NCBI RefSeq assembly: GCF_009730915.1
Contig: NC_052475.1
Span: 24,179,016-24,243,015, forward strand
Origin: Dioscorea cayenensis subsp. rotundata
Lineage: Eukaryota; Streptophyta; Magnoliopsida; Dioscoreales; Dioscoreaceae
Length of the DNA stretch: 64,000 nt
Reading direction: 5' to 3'
Position 1 is the first letter of the stretch. Each line of letters begins with the position of its first letter. Under the pieces are notes generated by a model. That model was not told where the DNA came from, did no database searches, and saw only the letters and a program-made list of their open reading frames with translations. A program made the translations under genes and the position numbers. Positions 32,485 to 44,914 of this stretch are shown here, in pieces.

Positions 32485-35400
32485 GTAAATGCATTAATGC
32501 ATGTTATTTATGAACAACACTATTTTTTTTTTCTTGAAAAAAATAGTTACAAAGGAGAAAGAGAATAACAGATAAGCAGAACAAATAAACTACAAAGAGG
32601 AACAGATCACCATAGATGAGGAGACTTAAAAACAACCAAATATCAAACCACCAAGAAAGAGAACGGCTGCAGGATGGGCACCCCAAAAACATGAACAAAG
32701 CTAATGTATTTATTTTGATCCCTAAATTACACAAAAATTTAATTTTACAAAGCCCATAAATTAAAATAATATTTTATAAATTAAATAATCAAAATATTTA
32801 ATTGGTTGTAGTTAATGGACAATTGTAGACTTTTTTTTATTTGAAAAGTTGGATTAACTTATTTTATATTCTAAGTTTATACTATAAAATGAGTAATAAT
32901 TCTGTTTTATTCTTAATAATTATCCAATTAAAAGAAAAAAGGTGAAGTTAAGCTATCACTATTAAAAAATATATACAATAAATATTAAAAAAAGATTTTG
33001 AAAACAATGGATAATATATGAAAATCCCAAACTAATTTTTTTAGTTTTGATGAAGTTGTGGTGGGGTTGTTGCTTGTGCAAATGGACAATGGGTTTGGAT
33101 CCATTCATCCAACCTAATCCCAAGTCCTCACTCAATTAGCTCACTAATCCAATTACATTACTGGTTTCCACATCCTTCCTTGCCTAATCTGCTTCCTAGG
33201 ATATTCTTGGATTTGATTAGACAACCATGATTAGAAAGATGTGAATATATTCTATTAAAGCATCAACAAATATTAAACACTAACATACTTTTCCACACAT
33301 CATGCGTCACATACATTGTATTACAATTTTCCAAATAATATAAGTTTATCATTTTTCATAATTATCAGCATTATCATTGTTTACTGTTTATTATTTCAAA
33401 TGTAATTTTTTTTTAAAAACACACATTTAGTAAAAATTCTTAAATTCATTAGAATCTAGGAATTTCAATCAGGCTCCCACTCATGCAAAGAAAATATAAA
33501 TGCAATCATAGCTGAGTCATCTTTACTCTGTTTTGCTTTTCACATGTGAAACCCTAATTTGAAGTGCATAAAGACAAATAAAGTAAAAATGTCCAAATCC
33601 TTGGAATTTCAATCAAGCACTCACTCTTAACACATTTGCACATCCACAAAAGGACTTAGGAGGCCAGTGTGGAAAGGAGTGCTGTTTAATTGAGAGTCTC
33701 CTTGCCTTCGTTCCCAATTGCAATAATTTCACATTAATTTGAGCTTCCCATCTATAAATTATTACTCTCATAAATATGGATACACAAAACAAAATCTAAT
33801 TATATATATCAAAACAATGATGGTGTATGGACATATATACAGTAACTTAAAATTTTTTTAACCATGTAATTTAGTCTACATTTGTCATTAGCATGTTAAT
33901 ATTCCCACTTTATGAGTTTACTCTTTTTACTATGCTTAATTTACATGTCATTTATCGTCAAGTAATTTTCAACCAATGATTTGGTTTTGGACTAGATGAT
34001 TGTAGACAAAACAAGCTCAAAGACCGACAACACTTTATTGACCGAGCACAAGCATCCTATATTTTTACAAATATGCCTATTTCATTAAGTCACTTTTTAA
34101 AATAGTACCCAAATTATTATGATTTTTGTATGAATAGATACTTATTTGATAAAAAAAAAAAAAATGCTATTTTAGGACTATTGCATCGAGATATGATATT
34201 TATCATTACCGTAAATGTCAAGTGGAAATGTGGTAATGGATGTATGTCAAGCATCTTTACATATCGACATTAATTTGAACCTTATTCCTATATGACTTGA
34301 TTAATTTTATTATGAATTTCTCATCTAAATTCATTATTCAACTAGTTGTTAATATGGAAAAAGAAAAGATTTTGGTAACTTTTTAATAAAGAATCAGGTT
34401 TTATAATATGTGGTTTTTTTAATTAATGGTTAGAAAGTTCACACAAAAAATAAAATTATAAAAGATATAAATTAAACAAAGGTTATACCAGCATCAAGCT
34501 ATAAGTTCAATTGGCAAACTAAAAAAAATTAATGTCGAATTAAATATAAATTATAAATTTCAAAAGTATAATTTAATTGTAAAATTAATGCTCATAAAAT
34601 TTTATAATCTAGCATATATAAATTAAATAATTTCATGAGGCGTGATGAAAGGGATTGAAAGAGTGACTAGCTTGGTTGCCCTTGGAGTGGCCTTTGAAAT
34701 TTGGACAGAGTAGATGGTAGATAACCTAAACAAAGGGTTGGTCTTCTGTCCATTAGAGTGAGTCATCTTGTTCACTCTATAAAAGCATGCCACGTAGAGA
34801 AAGATAGTGACAACTTGAGTGTGGACATTGCCACTTTGCTCTTTTGAATGTGAATTTTATAGCATCTCTACTTCCATTTAATTTGTTTTATTAGTACAGA
34901 ACTAATGTCACTTTCTAAGTTCTATTATTTTACATTGATAAATTATAATATTCATTGTTTGTTTTTTATTCCTTGTATTAATAACCAGATGGTTTAGAAG
35001 ACTTTAGATGTGCTTTATTAGTTGTTTGGTTTGGTTTAATTTGTTTGTTTCAACTCATGGTGTTGGGGGTTTAGCATGAGTTATTCGTGCTTGTTAACTC
35101 ATACTATAGTTATTTAGTGATTTAAGTTATTATTTTTTTAAAATAGATAAATCACATGTGTTATAAAATTAATAAAGAATTATAGAAACATACTGTAGAA
35201 CAAAAATAATAAATTTTTCATTAGCACAAAATTTAAAATTACAAAGTGCTAACAAAAAATAATGATAGTTCAGAATTAAATTCTTTTCACTACATATTAA
35301 CATAAATAAAAAAAATTAATATAACTTGATAAATTCAATCTTTCGCAAACCTCTAATTTTTCAAAAGACTATAAAATCTAAATTTCACTTTATCAAATTG

Positions 35401-36763
35401 ATTGAATACTCCAACTTATTTTTTTTTAATATGGGAGACTTGGGAGTTGTAAATAAAAAAAAAATAAAAAAAAATAAAAATAAAATAAGTTTCCATGATC
35501 ATCATTTTTGTAGTCTATTATCCTAACTTTCGTAACCTAATGTGGAAAATCATCATTTTACATATCACTATCATACTGTCAAGTCAATAGGTTATATAGT
35601 CGTATTTTCACACCATTGATGCTTCTTTCATGAGATTTTAATAGAGATAAGTATGAGGAAATATATATTAATCGTATACTAACTGAATAAAAAGGTGCTA
35701 ATTAATGTAATAGCAAAATGAATAGATGAGTGACAAGGTTCTCCTCCACGTCATTCATGCATTTATTCATTCATTCAAGGTCCTTAAATTTATAAGTCTA
35801 TATAAAGAAGTCAATATTCCATCACTTCAACTGTGACTTTATTTTGCTAGGGTGGGCCACTTGGGCCAAACACAGCAGCAACCACCATGTTTTTATCTCA
35901 ACAGTCATCTTCCAGATAGCTCCCTAATTCACACCCGTCAATTGTTTTATACTTGAAACATCACAAATTACATCACCAATTATGACTAATCTTTAGGTAT
36001 ATTATATATAAGAAATGGTTTTGAAAAACATATAGTTTCCATTACTGTAATGCCCAATCTATTAAAATATTTGATTTCTATAAAAAAATTATGGTGATGT
36101 TTATTCCTATTGTCAAAAATAAATAGATAAATAACATTCCATTCAATTAAATAGTTTAAATTTTTAAGAATAATCCTTGTTTTGGAAAAGCCACCGTAAT
36201 TTATCTTTAAAGGTGTGTCTTTTCTGGGTGAGCATGACAAGCACTCCACTCTCAACATTTTATATTGCAAAAGTTGCCAACTTGTTCTTGCACATTTCAT
36301 AGGCATACGGTAGGATTTGAGAAAATAAAGCATTATCAACATAAAACAATTAAAGCTTGATTTACTCTCCAACCAATTAAAAAAATTGATGCCAAATCTT
36401 GTAACATAAAGCAAAAGCAAAAGGTTAATTTACCTGCATATCTCTATATAATAAATGTAAAATTATTGTTACACCCATACAAAAAAAATCATATATATAT
36501 ATATATCTTTTTTTTTATAGACAAAAGGTTAAAATAAATCAAACTTTTTTTTTTTCACAAAATTTTAAGGTAAACTATTAACTGACAAAATTACATATAT
36601 ATATATATATATACACAATAAAAAAAAAATGTTGTGATAGGATAATAAGCAAATATCATATAATTTTTTTATATAATAAATCAGTAATTATCACTTTCAC
36701 AGGGGATATACAAATAATTTTCTCAAAAGAAAAAGAGTTCAATCCCAAGATATCAATTGTTTT

Positions 36764-36953
36764 TACCAAAGATCATTTGGTCTATTGGCATCGGGTCCCT
36801 TGCGTAGGGTGTTCACCTTGAGTGTCGAGCGTGGCTCCTTGAGTTCGATACCCATCTCGCGTAAGGTGAGAGCACGGTTCGGAAGTGAGCGCTGCTCCCC
36901 CACGTGTTCGTCCATGGATTCCGGCGCTTGTCAGCTTTCTCAAAAAAAAAAAA
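36764..36953 (+). mobile_element. tRNA-derived SINE with target-site duplication
   Basis: The roughly 190-bp GC-rich body has an RNA polymerase III A box (TGGTCTATTGG, 36778-36788) and a B box (AGTTCGATACC, 36842-36852), and ends in an A13 tail. It is flanked by a 14-bp direct repeat, ATATCAATTGTTTT (36750-36763 and 36954-36967), as expected of LINE-driven retroposition. The short open frame across it is chance. Confidence 0.88.
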
Positions 36954-37696
36954 ATATCAATTGTTTTAGGTTTAATTACCGTACATGTCTCTATAACTGT
37001 GTATTTTCTGTCTTTTTAATCATTCTAATATTTTTAGGTACAATTAAGTTTTTATATTTGGTCGAGTTGGGTCTTTCTAGTCCACAGTAATATTTTTAGG
37101 TATAATTAAGTCCTTATAATTTATACTTTCCCATTTACATCACAGATTATAATGACCCAATTTGATTAAATATGAAGATTTAATTATATTTAAAAATATT
37201 ACAAGAACTAAAAAATAACAGAAAATATATAATTACAAGAATCTGCATAGCAATTAAACAATTGTTTTACAACATTGCATGATATGATATCATGGTGTAC
37301 AATAAGTAAATTTTATCCTTTACAGCAACGGGTACAAAATTTTCATTTTAATATTCACATATAAAATTAATATATTGGACAGAATCATGCAAACAAGCAA
37401 AATATAAAACTAATAGGTTGGGCTAAACCAAGTTCCAAAGCAAGTCAAAATCCATTGGGTTCTCTTGTGATACTAATAAGACGACACATAATACTATTCG
37501 AAGTCACACTATCATTGATTCCCAGCTAAGCATTTCATCAAACACCTCACGTTTTAAACCCAAGTGTGTTAAAAAGCTCAGCTGGGCATTTCATCGAACA
37601 CAAGACGCTCATATAATGCTCTTCGCTCTCACGTTTTAAATCCCCGACCTTTTGCTCTTATATTTCCCTCCAAACCTCACCTTCAATGGCGCTCCA

Positions 37697-40600
37697 ATGG
37701 CCTCCTCCGCCCTCGCTTCTCTCCCCTTCCCTTTCGCCACCCTTCTCCCAAACACTAACAAGAGACCAACTCGTCTCTTCTCTACCACCCTCGCTGCGGA
37801 ACCGATCTCTAGCCCATCCCCCTCTCTCAATGTCGTCATTGCTGGTGGTGGCTCTGGTGGTCACATCTTCCCGGCGATTGCCATTGCCGATGAGCTCCGT
37901 GCTGATGCTCGCGTTGTCTTCCTTGGCACTAGCACTGGCATGGAGCGGGAAGTCATCCCTGCTGCTGGGTATGAGTTTGTGCCTATTCCGAAGGTCAAGC
38001 TCTCCCGCCCCTTCCTTTCCCCGCTGAACCTCCTTCTCCCTTTCAAGCTCCTCCGTTCCATCGTTGCCAGCTTACGAGTTCTCCGTAAGATTCGTCCTGA
38101 TATCGTTGTTGGCACTGGAGCCTATGTCTCCGCCCCTGTTCTCTTCGCCGCCGCGCTTTCTGGCATCCGGCTTGTCATCCAGGTATGTTCTCTATAATCT
38201 CATAAAGTTCGTGCTTTTGTAGTGTAAAATGTTGAATCATCCGTTTGAGTACCTGCAAGCTCTTGATTGAAAACGTTATCTGAGTCATGGAGTCTTCAAT
38301 TCTGTACACATTTCTTGATCGTTGATTGATGAAAATTTTGTTCGCTTTTTGGTATTAGTGTTCTTCATGAATTATGGTGAATTTTCTTTGATTTTCACAG
38401 GAGCAAAACGCTTACCCTGGACTTACTAACCAGGTCATTGCGCCTTATGCTGAGAAGATTTTCCTTGCTTTCAATGCTTGCTTGAAGTACTTTCCCAGAG
38501 ATAAGTGTGTGGTTTGTGGGAATCCAATCAGGCTTTCTCTCAGCCATCATGCATCCAAGGTTGATGCAAGGTTGCATTACTTCCCCAAGGCTGGGGAGAA
38601 TGCGCAGGTTGTGCTTGTGCTTGGGGGATCAACAGGGGCTACGGCACTTAATGATGCATTTTTAAAGATGTATCATGACATGCTGGTGGAGCATGACAAT
38701 AGGTATATCATATGGCAGACGGGTGCAGAGTGGCACAAGGAGGTCGAGAGCCATGTCAAGAAACATCCCCGGTTATTGTTAACACCGTGAGTGTACATTT
38801 TGTTTCCTCTTTTTGCTTTCATTTTCTCAGTCACAGCTTCTTCAATTTTGTTGTTTTTATTTTGTCATTCTGAAGGTTCTTGCATGCAATGGACTTAGCT
38901 TATGCAGCATCGGACGTTGTTGTTTCTCGAGCTGGCGCTATGACTTGCACTGAAATCTTAAATGCTGGGAAGCCCTCCATTCTGGTACTCTTTTTTTTTT
39001 TTTGGTCTTCAAATTATGGGAAATTAACAATCATTTAGCAAAGCAGTGTCAGTTTATTGAGTTCTTATTCATGAATTACGTATTTCTTTAGTAGTTGGAT
39101 ATCACACAATATTTACCTGGAGTGAAAGGTTAAACTTTTGTTGATCCATAAGCAACATAATATTTGATTTTAGTAAACGGCTTGTTAAGCTCACCGAATA
39201 TTGGATAACCATGCTGGCGTGTCTTCCTATGCTTAGACCAAGACTTGAGGGTCAAATGATCAATGTAGCAGATCTTAAATCTTACTCAATTTGCATTTTG
39301 CACATTTGAGGTTCAGAAAACAAAGTGAAAGATAAATGTAAATGAGGAAATAAGCGTAGCTGCATTGTGCATTAATATCGTGTTGATGTCACTGTATTTG
39401 CAACATGACAGAATTACTTAGGTGATTTTTGTGAGGGAAAGAGCTCATAAAGCTATTTTATTAATAATAAAATAAACAGTCTACAAACAGTTAGTATTAC
39501 AAATAAAACACTAAAAACAGTTACTATTACAAATAAAACACTAAAAGAAAAAAACAGAAAAACCAGACCACACTAACTAAACAACAAAGAAACACTTAGC
39601 AAGTAAAGCCAAAATTTCTGAGATTTTTCATCAGCCATTTGGGGAGCTCCCTGCCATGGTTAAACAGGAACACTTCATGGTGATTAGGACCCTGTTAGGT
39701 GAATTTTTTTAGGGTATCCAGCGAAGGTTACAGTGCATTCAAGTACCTTATTTTTGTATTGATGATTTTGAACTTATTCCACTAAATTGTTTCCTTTTTT
39801 TTGAGTGTAGATACCATCACCTACTGCTGCAGAAGATCATCAAACAAAAAACGCATATACGATGGCAGATATTGCCGGATCAAAAGTGATTATTGAAGAT
39901 GAACTTGATTCAACTAGCCTTGAATCCGCAATTAATGAAGTCTTAGGTATGTCCTGTGCATTCTTTTGATGAAATATTTAAAATTCATATACCACCGTTG
40001 GGATAGTGCAGTCACAGTAGTTTTTTTATTAATATTAGAAAATTTCAAAAAATTATTTATTTAAAATTTTATTAAACAGTTGAATAGTAGATATCCTATT
40101 TGGTTGGGTGGGAGAATAATTGCTATTCTCCAACCAAACAGGAGAAAATGGAATATCGTACGTGCAGGGACTGATACGCCATACAGTGATTCCCTGTAGT
40201 GGGTTACTAATTAAGCTCTGTTTTAATAGTTGTATATGTTAAGATTAACGCTTCCTTCCTCGAGCAATCATAACAATGGGTGGAAAGACCCTGTCATATG
40301 TTGGATTTTATTCCTATACCACATCTTTGCTAGAAATTTAAAAGAGGGACATTTCATGACTTTCGATTAAAACCAGCCTTACCTGATGCTTATGTCTCTG
40401 GAGTATAATCCGAGTTAAGTTATGAAGTTCTACCAGTTGCTAGTCTTTGTCCAAGAATTTAATATGCAACAGAAACTATGTAATGCTGAGACTTCAAAAT
40501 TGGTTGTTCTTTGACTTAAATAGAGATAGGGCAATCAACAAATATTGTTGCCGTAGAACAAAGCAATATATGTCAAATTCTGTTTGTTTCATTCTTTATT

Positions 40601-40765
40601 CCGCATACCAAACAGTCTGAAGATTTTTTTTTTCCTCTTAACTTTGCAGGGGATGAGAATTTGATGAGAGAGATGTCCGAGAAGGCGATAAGAGCTGCTC
40701 GGCCCAATGCCTCTTCAGACATTGCTCAATGCATTCTGTCCATGGTGAAGACATCCTCTGCTTAA
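37697..40765 (+). CDS. MurG-like UDP-GlcNAc glycosyltransferase, plastid-targeted
   Basis: Five exons, 37697-38182, 38401-38786, 38876-38984, 39811-39946 and 40650-40765, all with GT-AG ends and matching phases, give 410 residues. The first about 42 residues are Ser/Thr/Ala-rich and lack acidic residues until AEP, as in a plastid transit peptide. Family motifs: GGGSGGHIFPA (50-60), EQNAYPGLTNQ (163-173), VLGGSTGA (235-242), SRAGAMTCTE (308-317) and the PSPTAAEDHQ loop in exon 4. In bacteria MurG adds GlcNAc to lipid I to make lipid II for peptidoglycan. Plants keep a nuclear gene of plastid origin; its product is linked to a plastid envelope wall in mosses and is of unclear role in flowering plants. 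All nucleotide-binding motifs are intact, so it looks functional. Intron 3 carries a 30-bp tandem duplication (39487-39546). Confidence 0.92.
39487..39546. repeat. Two tandem 30-bp units in MurG-like intron 3
   Basis: ACAGTTASTATTACAAATAA followed by AACACTAAAA occurs twice head to tail with one difference (S = G or C). Confidence 0.85.
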
Positions 40766-41346
40766 AAAAAAAAAAACATTACAAAGGAAAAGTTCAAGAC
40801 GGTCTCAAAGTGTTCTCTTTGTGGTCCTCTAAGTGTTTTGCCTTTTGCCTTATCAATTACCCTCTCAACACTCTCTTTTAGTTTTCAAACAGCAATAGTA
40901 TCTCTACCTTGTAGGAGTGATCTGAAGGGCTATTGTGATAGTCTTTCAAGAAGGATGAGATCTTGCCTATGCTGTTGATGAGCTTCAGAATGCTTACTGT
41001 TTTATCTGCACAGTTTGCAAGTTATATTGGTTGTGTTATTAATGAATAGTTGGTGGATTGTCATTGTATGTTTTTCCGATAAATAACAAAGGGGAACTTT
41101 TGTTCCTTACATACATGTTGATGTTGTCCACTTGAAATAGCTTAATTTTTTTGCATATATCTAGATTGATTCATGATAAGCTCTTTAAAGTGAATCGAAG
41201 ATAACAAGTGTAAGAAAAACCATTAATTTTCTTTTTACCTGCCAAGAGAACCAGTTCAGACATGAGACAAACACAATGCTTTAAGTGAAACAAACCATGC
41301 AGGTGTTCTTATCTAATTTTGTTGATGAACTGAGCTTCAATGGTGC

Positions 41347-43926
41347 TTATCTTCCTGTGAATACTCTGTCCAGAGAGTCCATAACATGTCGCATTGATGG
41401 CCTCGTTTCAGGAATATACTGAACACAAGATAAAGCTATCTTAAGAACAGCAACGATCTCGTCTTCTCTCTCTGGTTCATGAGTCAAAGCCGGGTCTAGG
41501 ACATCAGTAAGAGCCTTCTTCTCTTCGATACAAACTTGAATCCATTGAACTAAACCTATGTCAGATGTCTCCAATAGTACAGAAGGAGATCTCCCTGAAA
41601 GCAGTTCTAGTAAAATCACCCCATATGAATAAACATCCCACTTCTGTGATGGTTTTTGAGTTTTCAATGCCTCTGGGGCTTGATAACACAATTCAATCCT
41701 TGTGTCAGGACTAACTGCAGTGTGCTGGCTTTGTGGATTTTCAGCAGCCATTTTATCTGAATGTGGCATTGGAGGTTCTCCCACTATGTTAGCAAGGTGT
41801 GCGAGACCGAAATCAGATATGTACGGTTCCATGTTAGGTCCAAGAAGAACATTACTAAGTTTGAGATCTCCGTGCACATACTTCTTGGGACTGAACTCAT
41901 GCAGAAAACACAAGCCTCGGGCAATGCCTTTCATGACTTTTAGTCGGAAGGCCCATGGCAATGGTGAGAAAGAGTTTGCTCCTGCCCTACCTGAAATCAG
42001 TGCATTATCCTTTTGTGTAAGTAATTTTCAAAATTCAATTGACTGAAATGAAAAATGTGTTGTATATTATGTTGCCTAGATCTGTAAAAACCTATTTAAA
42101 TTACAGCAGGGAAAAAAAAGACTATGATGATGTGATCCAAGTATCATACAATTTGCCCAAAACATCTGTTGGTCTAAAAAAAATTAAAAAATTAGAATTC
42201 TGCTAACTTGCTGAATCTGAATCTCTTACATAGTATAATTTCCGTTCAGAAACCAGGTGACTAGTTGATAAAATCAACACTAGGAAAATAATCAGTTTTT
42301 ATAATCTTCAAAGTTTGGAGAATCTTGAATGTCAAATTACACATACTACAATCACTAAAATCATCTGGCTATGAATTATCTACTGTGTTCAATGTTCATT
42401 GGCCAAACAATAGTATATTATTTACACTGCCACAATATAAAACTCAGTTTCAAAGCAAGTTATAGGCAATGAAGATAGAAGTAGAACTACTCACCATGGA
42501 TTGCGGTAGAGAGGTTACCATTAGGAATATAATCATATATTAGAAGTTTCTCCTCAATTGACCAGTAATATGCTCTTAGAGTGACTATATTGGGATGCCT
42601 GACTTTTCCAATAGCTTCCACATCTTGCTTGTATTCTTTGAACCTCCGTGCTCCTCCTTCCCCTAACCTCCTCACGGCCAAGATGAGCCCACTCGCAAGG
42701 GTAACCTTATAAACAATTCCGATCTCATTCTTCCCCAAAACAATTGCAGAGGCTTTCAGGAGTTCATCCAAATTGAACTTCACATTTGGGTCCAATGGTA
42801 CAAGATCAGATTGTGCCATATTTTCTGATGGGTTCTTGGATTCATCATTTGTAAAACGCAAGCATTCCTTCTCCCTAAAAGCCTTACCTTTGTTCTCATT
42901 TGTTAGCTTTGTCTTTGGAGATATCATCTTGCGGTAACAGTAGAAGAACACCAATGCAATAAGAGCTATACCAAGTATGTCACTCACTACAATTACAACT
43001 ATGACACATTTTCTCATGCTTACCCTTTTGCCACTTCTGTTATCACCAGCATTCACAGGCACGCCTTCAGAACATGACTTCTTCAATGGTGGTCCACAAA
43101 GAAGTGGGTTCCCAGCAAATGCATTTGGCCCTCTGTTCACCATAGTCCCGTTACGAGGTATTGGACCACTAAGATTATTGTAAGCTAGATCAATGTACAC
43201 CATCTCTGGGAGGTCCCCAATGCTTGGTGGTATCAAACCAGAGAACAAATTGTGCGAGAAATCCACTGTCCCCGCAAGCTTTGTCATATTTCCGATATCA
43301 CTTGGAATAGAGCCATTCAACATATTATAAGAAAGATCAAGTCTTTCCAATGCACTCAAACTGTTGCCAAAACCAACAGGCAATGAGTTTGTGAAGTTAT
43401 TGTGGCTCAAATCCAGGGACTTCAACATCTTGCACTGAACTAAAGACGGAGGTACTGAATTACTGAACAAGTTCCAGGATAAATCAAGGATTTGAAGGTT
43501 AGATGGGTCACAAATCTCAGTCGGTAAACTGCCGGAAAGCGAATTGCCATAAAGAACCAAACTTTGGAGCCCCTGGGCACGAAAGAGCTTTGCAGGCAAG
43601 CTCCCAAGAAGCTTGTTATTCCTAAGGTTAATGTGTCTGATGGATGCCAGTGAGCCAAGATCTGGGGACAGAGAACCCAAAAGTCTCTTCTTGGGGATGC
43701 TAATTGAGACTACAGTAGAGTCTTTGCAAGTGATGCCATTCCAAGAGCATGGGTCATTGTTGGAGGAGTTCCAGTTGGCCAAGAATCCATCTGGATCCTT
43801 AGTGATGGATGCCTTGAATGAGAGAAGGGCATGTCCCTCCTCATTCAAGCCACAAACACCACTAAAATGGATGCTAGAAAGCATGCACAAGACCCAAAGG
43901 TAACAACTTTGACATGAAACAGCCAT
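41347..43926 (-). CDS. LRR receptor-like kinase, ZAR1-like (LRR-III)
   Basis: Two exons on the - strand, 43926-42495 and 41990-41347, give 691 residues; the intron is phase 1 (CATG/GTGAGT ... TTTCAG/GTAGG). Signal peptide about 1-26 (ending GVCG); LRR N-terminal cap [20 protein letters not shown]; five to six LRRs at about 95-255; membrane segment 307-331 ([20 protein letters not shown]); kinase from about 395. Exon positions and many motifs ([54 protein letters not shown]) fit the ZAR1 group, whose Arabidopsis member controls the first asymmetric division of the zygote. Kinase features are atypical, as is usual in this subfamily: AVRRL where VAIK is expected, and HGDLKLSN (517-524) instead of HRDLKxxN; DFG is present (537-539). 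It may therefore signal partly as a scaffold. It is divergent from AspRS, with a shared 988-bp upstream region. Confidence 0.92.
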
Positions 43927-44914
43927 GAAAAACCAAACCTAAAACTTAGTAAGATCAAATCAAAGCCACGATGGGTGGAGGCTTACCACTATTGATGAGA
44001 GAGAGGCAAGGGCGTCACTTGGATTCTGAAAGAATGTTGGAGAGAGAGAGAGAGAGAAAGAGAAGTGCTCAGACTTTGGAGACTGAGCTCTGAGCTCTGA
44101 GCTCTGAGCAGATGGAAGGTAAAGGCGACAAGAAAGAAAATACTTTATAATTAAAACTACTTAATTTTGTGGGTTATTTTATTATATCAACTTATCCGTT
44201 AATTTACTTGATATCAGCCTGAATAAATAATTCTAATTCAGAGCTTTGTACGAGAAAAAGGTTTTCCCTTTATTAAACATTAATAAAATAGATATTAAAT
44301 CAAGAAAGATACAACCATTTAGAAAATATTGATAAAATATTGGTTCTTGATTATAATAATGTTTTTTTTTAAATTATTCTACCAAAAATACGTATTTTTT
44401 TGTAATTATTTATAAAAATCCATAATTTTTATTTTTTTAATATATATATTTTTTAAGTTAAAGGTCTCACTTCTTTTTTTAATATTTATAAAGGCTTGAA
44501 TGGGGCCCTTGGTTTTTTTTATAAAAAATAAAATTTAAATATTAACAAAAAAAAAGTGAGACTTTTAATTTTAAAAAAATATTAAAAAATAAAAATGCAA
44601 ATAATTACGAAAATGCGTATTTCGGTAAATATTTTTTTTTAAAAAAATATTATTTTAATAAAAAAACATAATAATAATGTTTAAACTAAATTTAAGAAAT
44701 AAAACAGCAATGTGAAAAGTTTAGGCCTGGCAGGCCAAGGCCCGTTTAAGGCCCAATGATGAAACTGCGGGCGTTGACACCATTTCCATCTCGCTGCTCA
44801 CAGAATGGCGTAGTGCGGCGGCGGGGGGATTGCTTGCTAGGGTTTTATAGTACCTCGTTTGAGTATTCTTGATCAATTGCTAGGGCTTCGATCTCTCCTT
44901 CAAGCTACGTAGCA
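43927..44914. promoter_or_regulatory. Shared divergent upstream region of the ZAR1-like kinase and AspRS
   Basis: A 988-bp spacer between two divergent start codons. The kinase side has a GA repeat (44041-44062) in its likely leader. The middle is AT-rich. The AspRS side has a site-II-type motif, GGCCCA (44750-44755), and a telo-box in reverse, TAGGGTTT (44838-44845), both typical of plant translation genes. No obvious TATA box is seen for AspRS. Confidence 0.55.

Larger units (their letters stand above)
28120..36749. other. AT-rich gene desert with decayed repeats
   Basis: About 8.6 kb with no recognisable gene. It contains long A/T homopolymers and TA microsatellites (about 29105-29127, 30868-30898, 31833-31852, 36493-36506, 36594-36611). 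A primer-binding-site-like TGGTATCAGAGCC near 29909 and a weaker TGGTATCAAAG near 30680 suggest remnants of LTR retrotransposons. A MITE-like element and a GC-richer island are listed separately. Confidence 0.6.

Noticed and set aside
36785-37090. 101-codon frame beginning in the SINE
   Set aside because: Runs from SINE sequence through its A-tail into AT-rich flank; explained by the SINE.
40080-40160. Short inverted repeat CCTATTTGGTTGG / CCAACCAAACAGG in the MurG-like intron 4
   Set aside because: Too short and without a target duplication to call a transposon; could be chance or a MITE stub.
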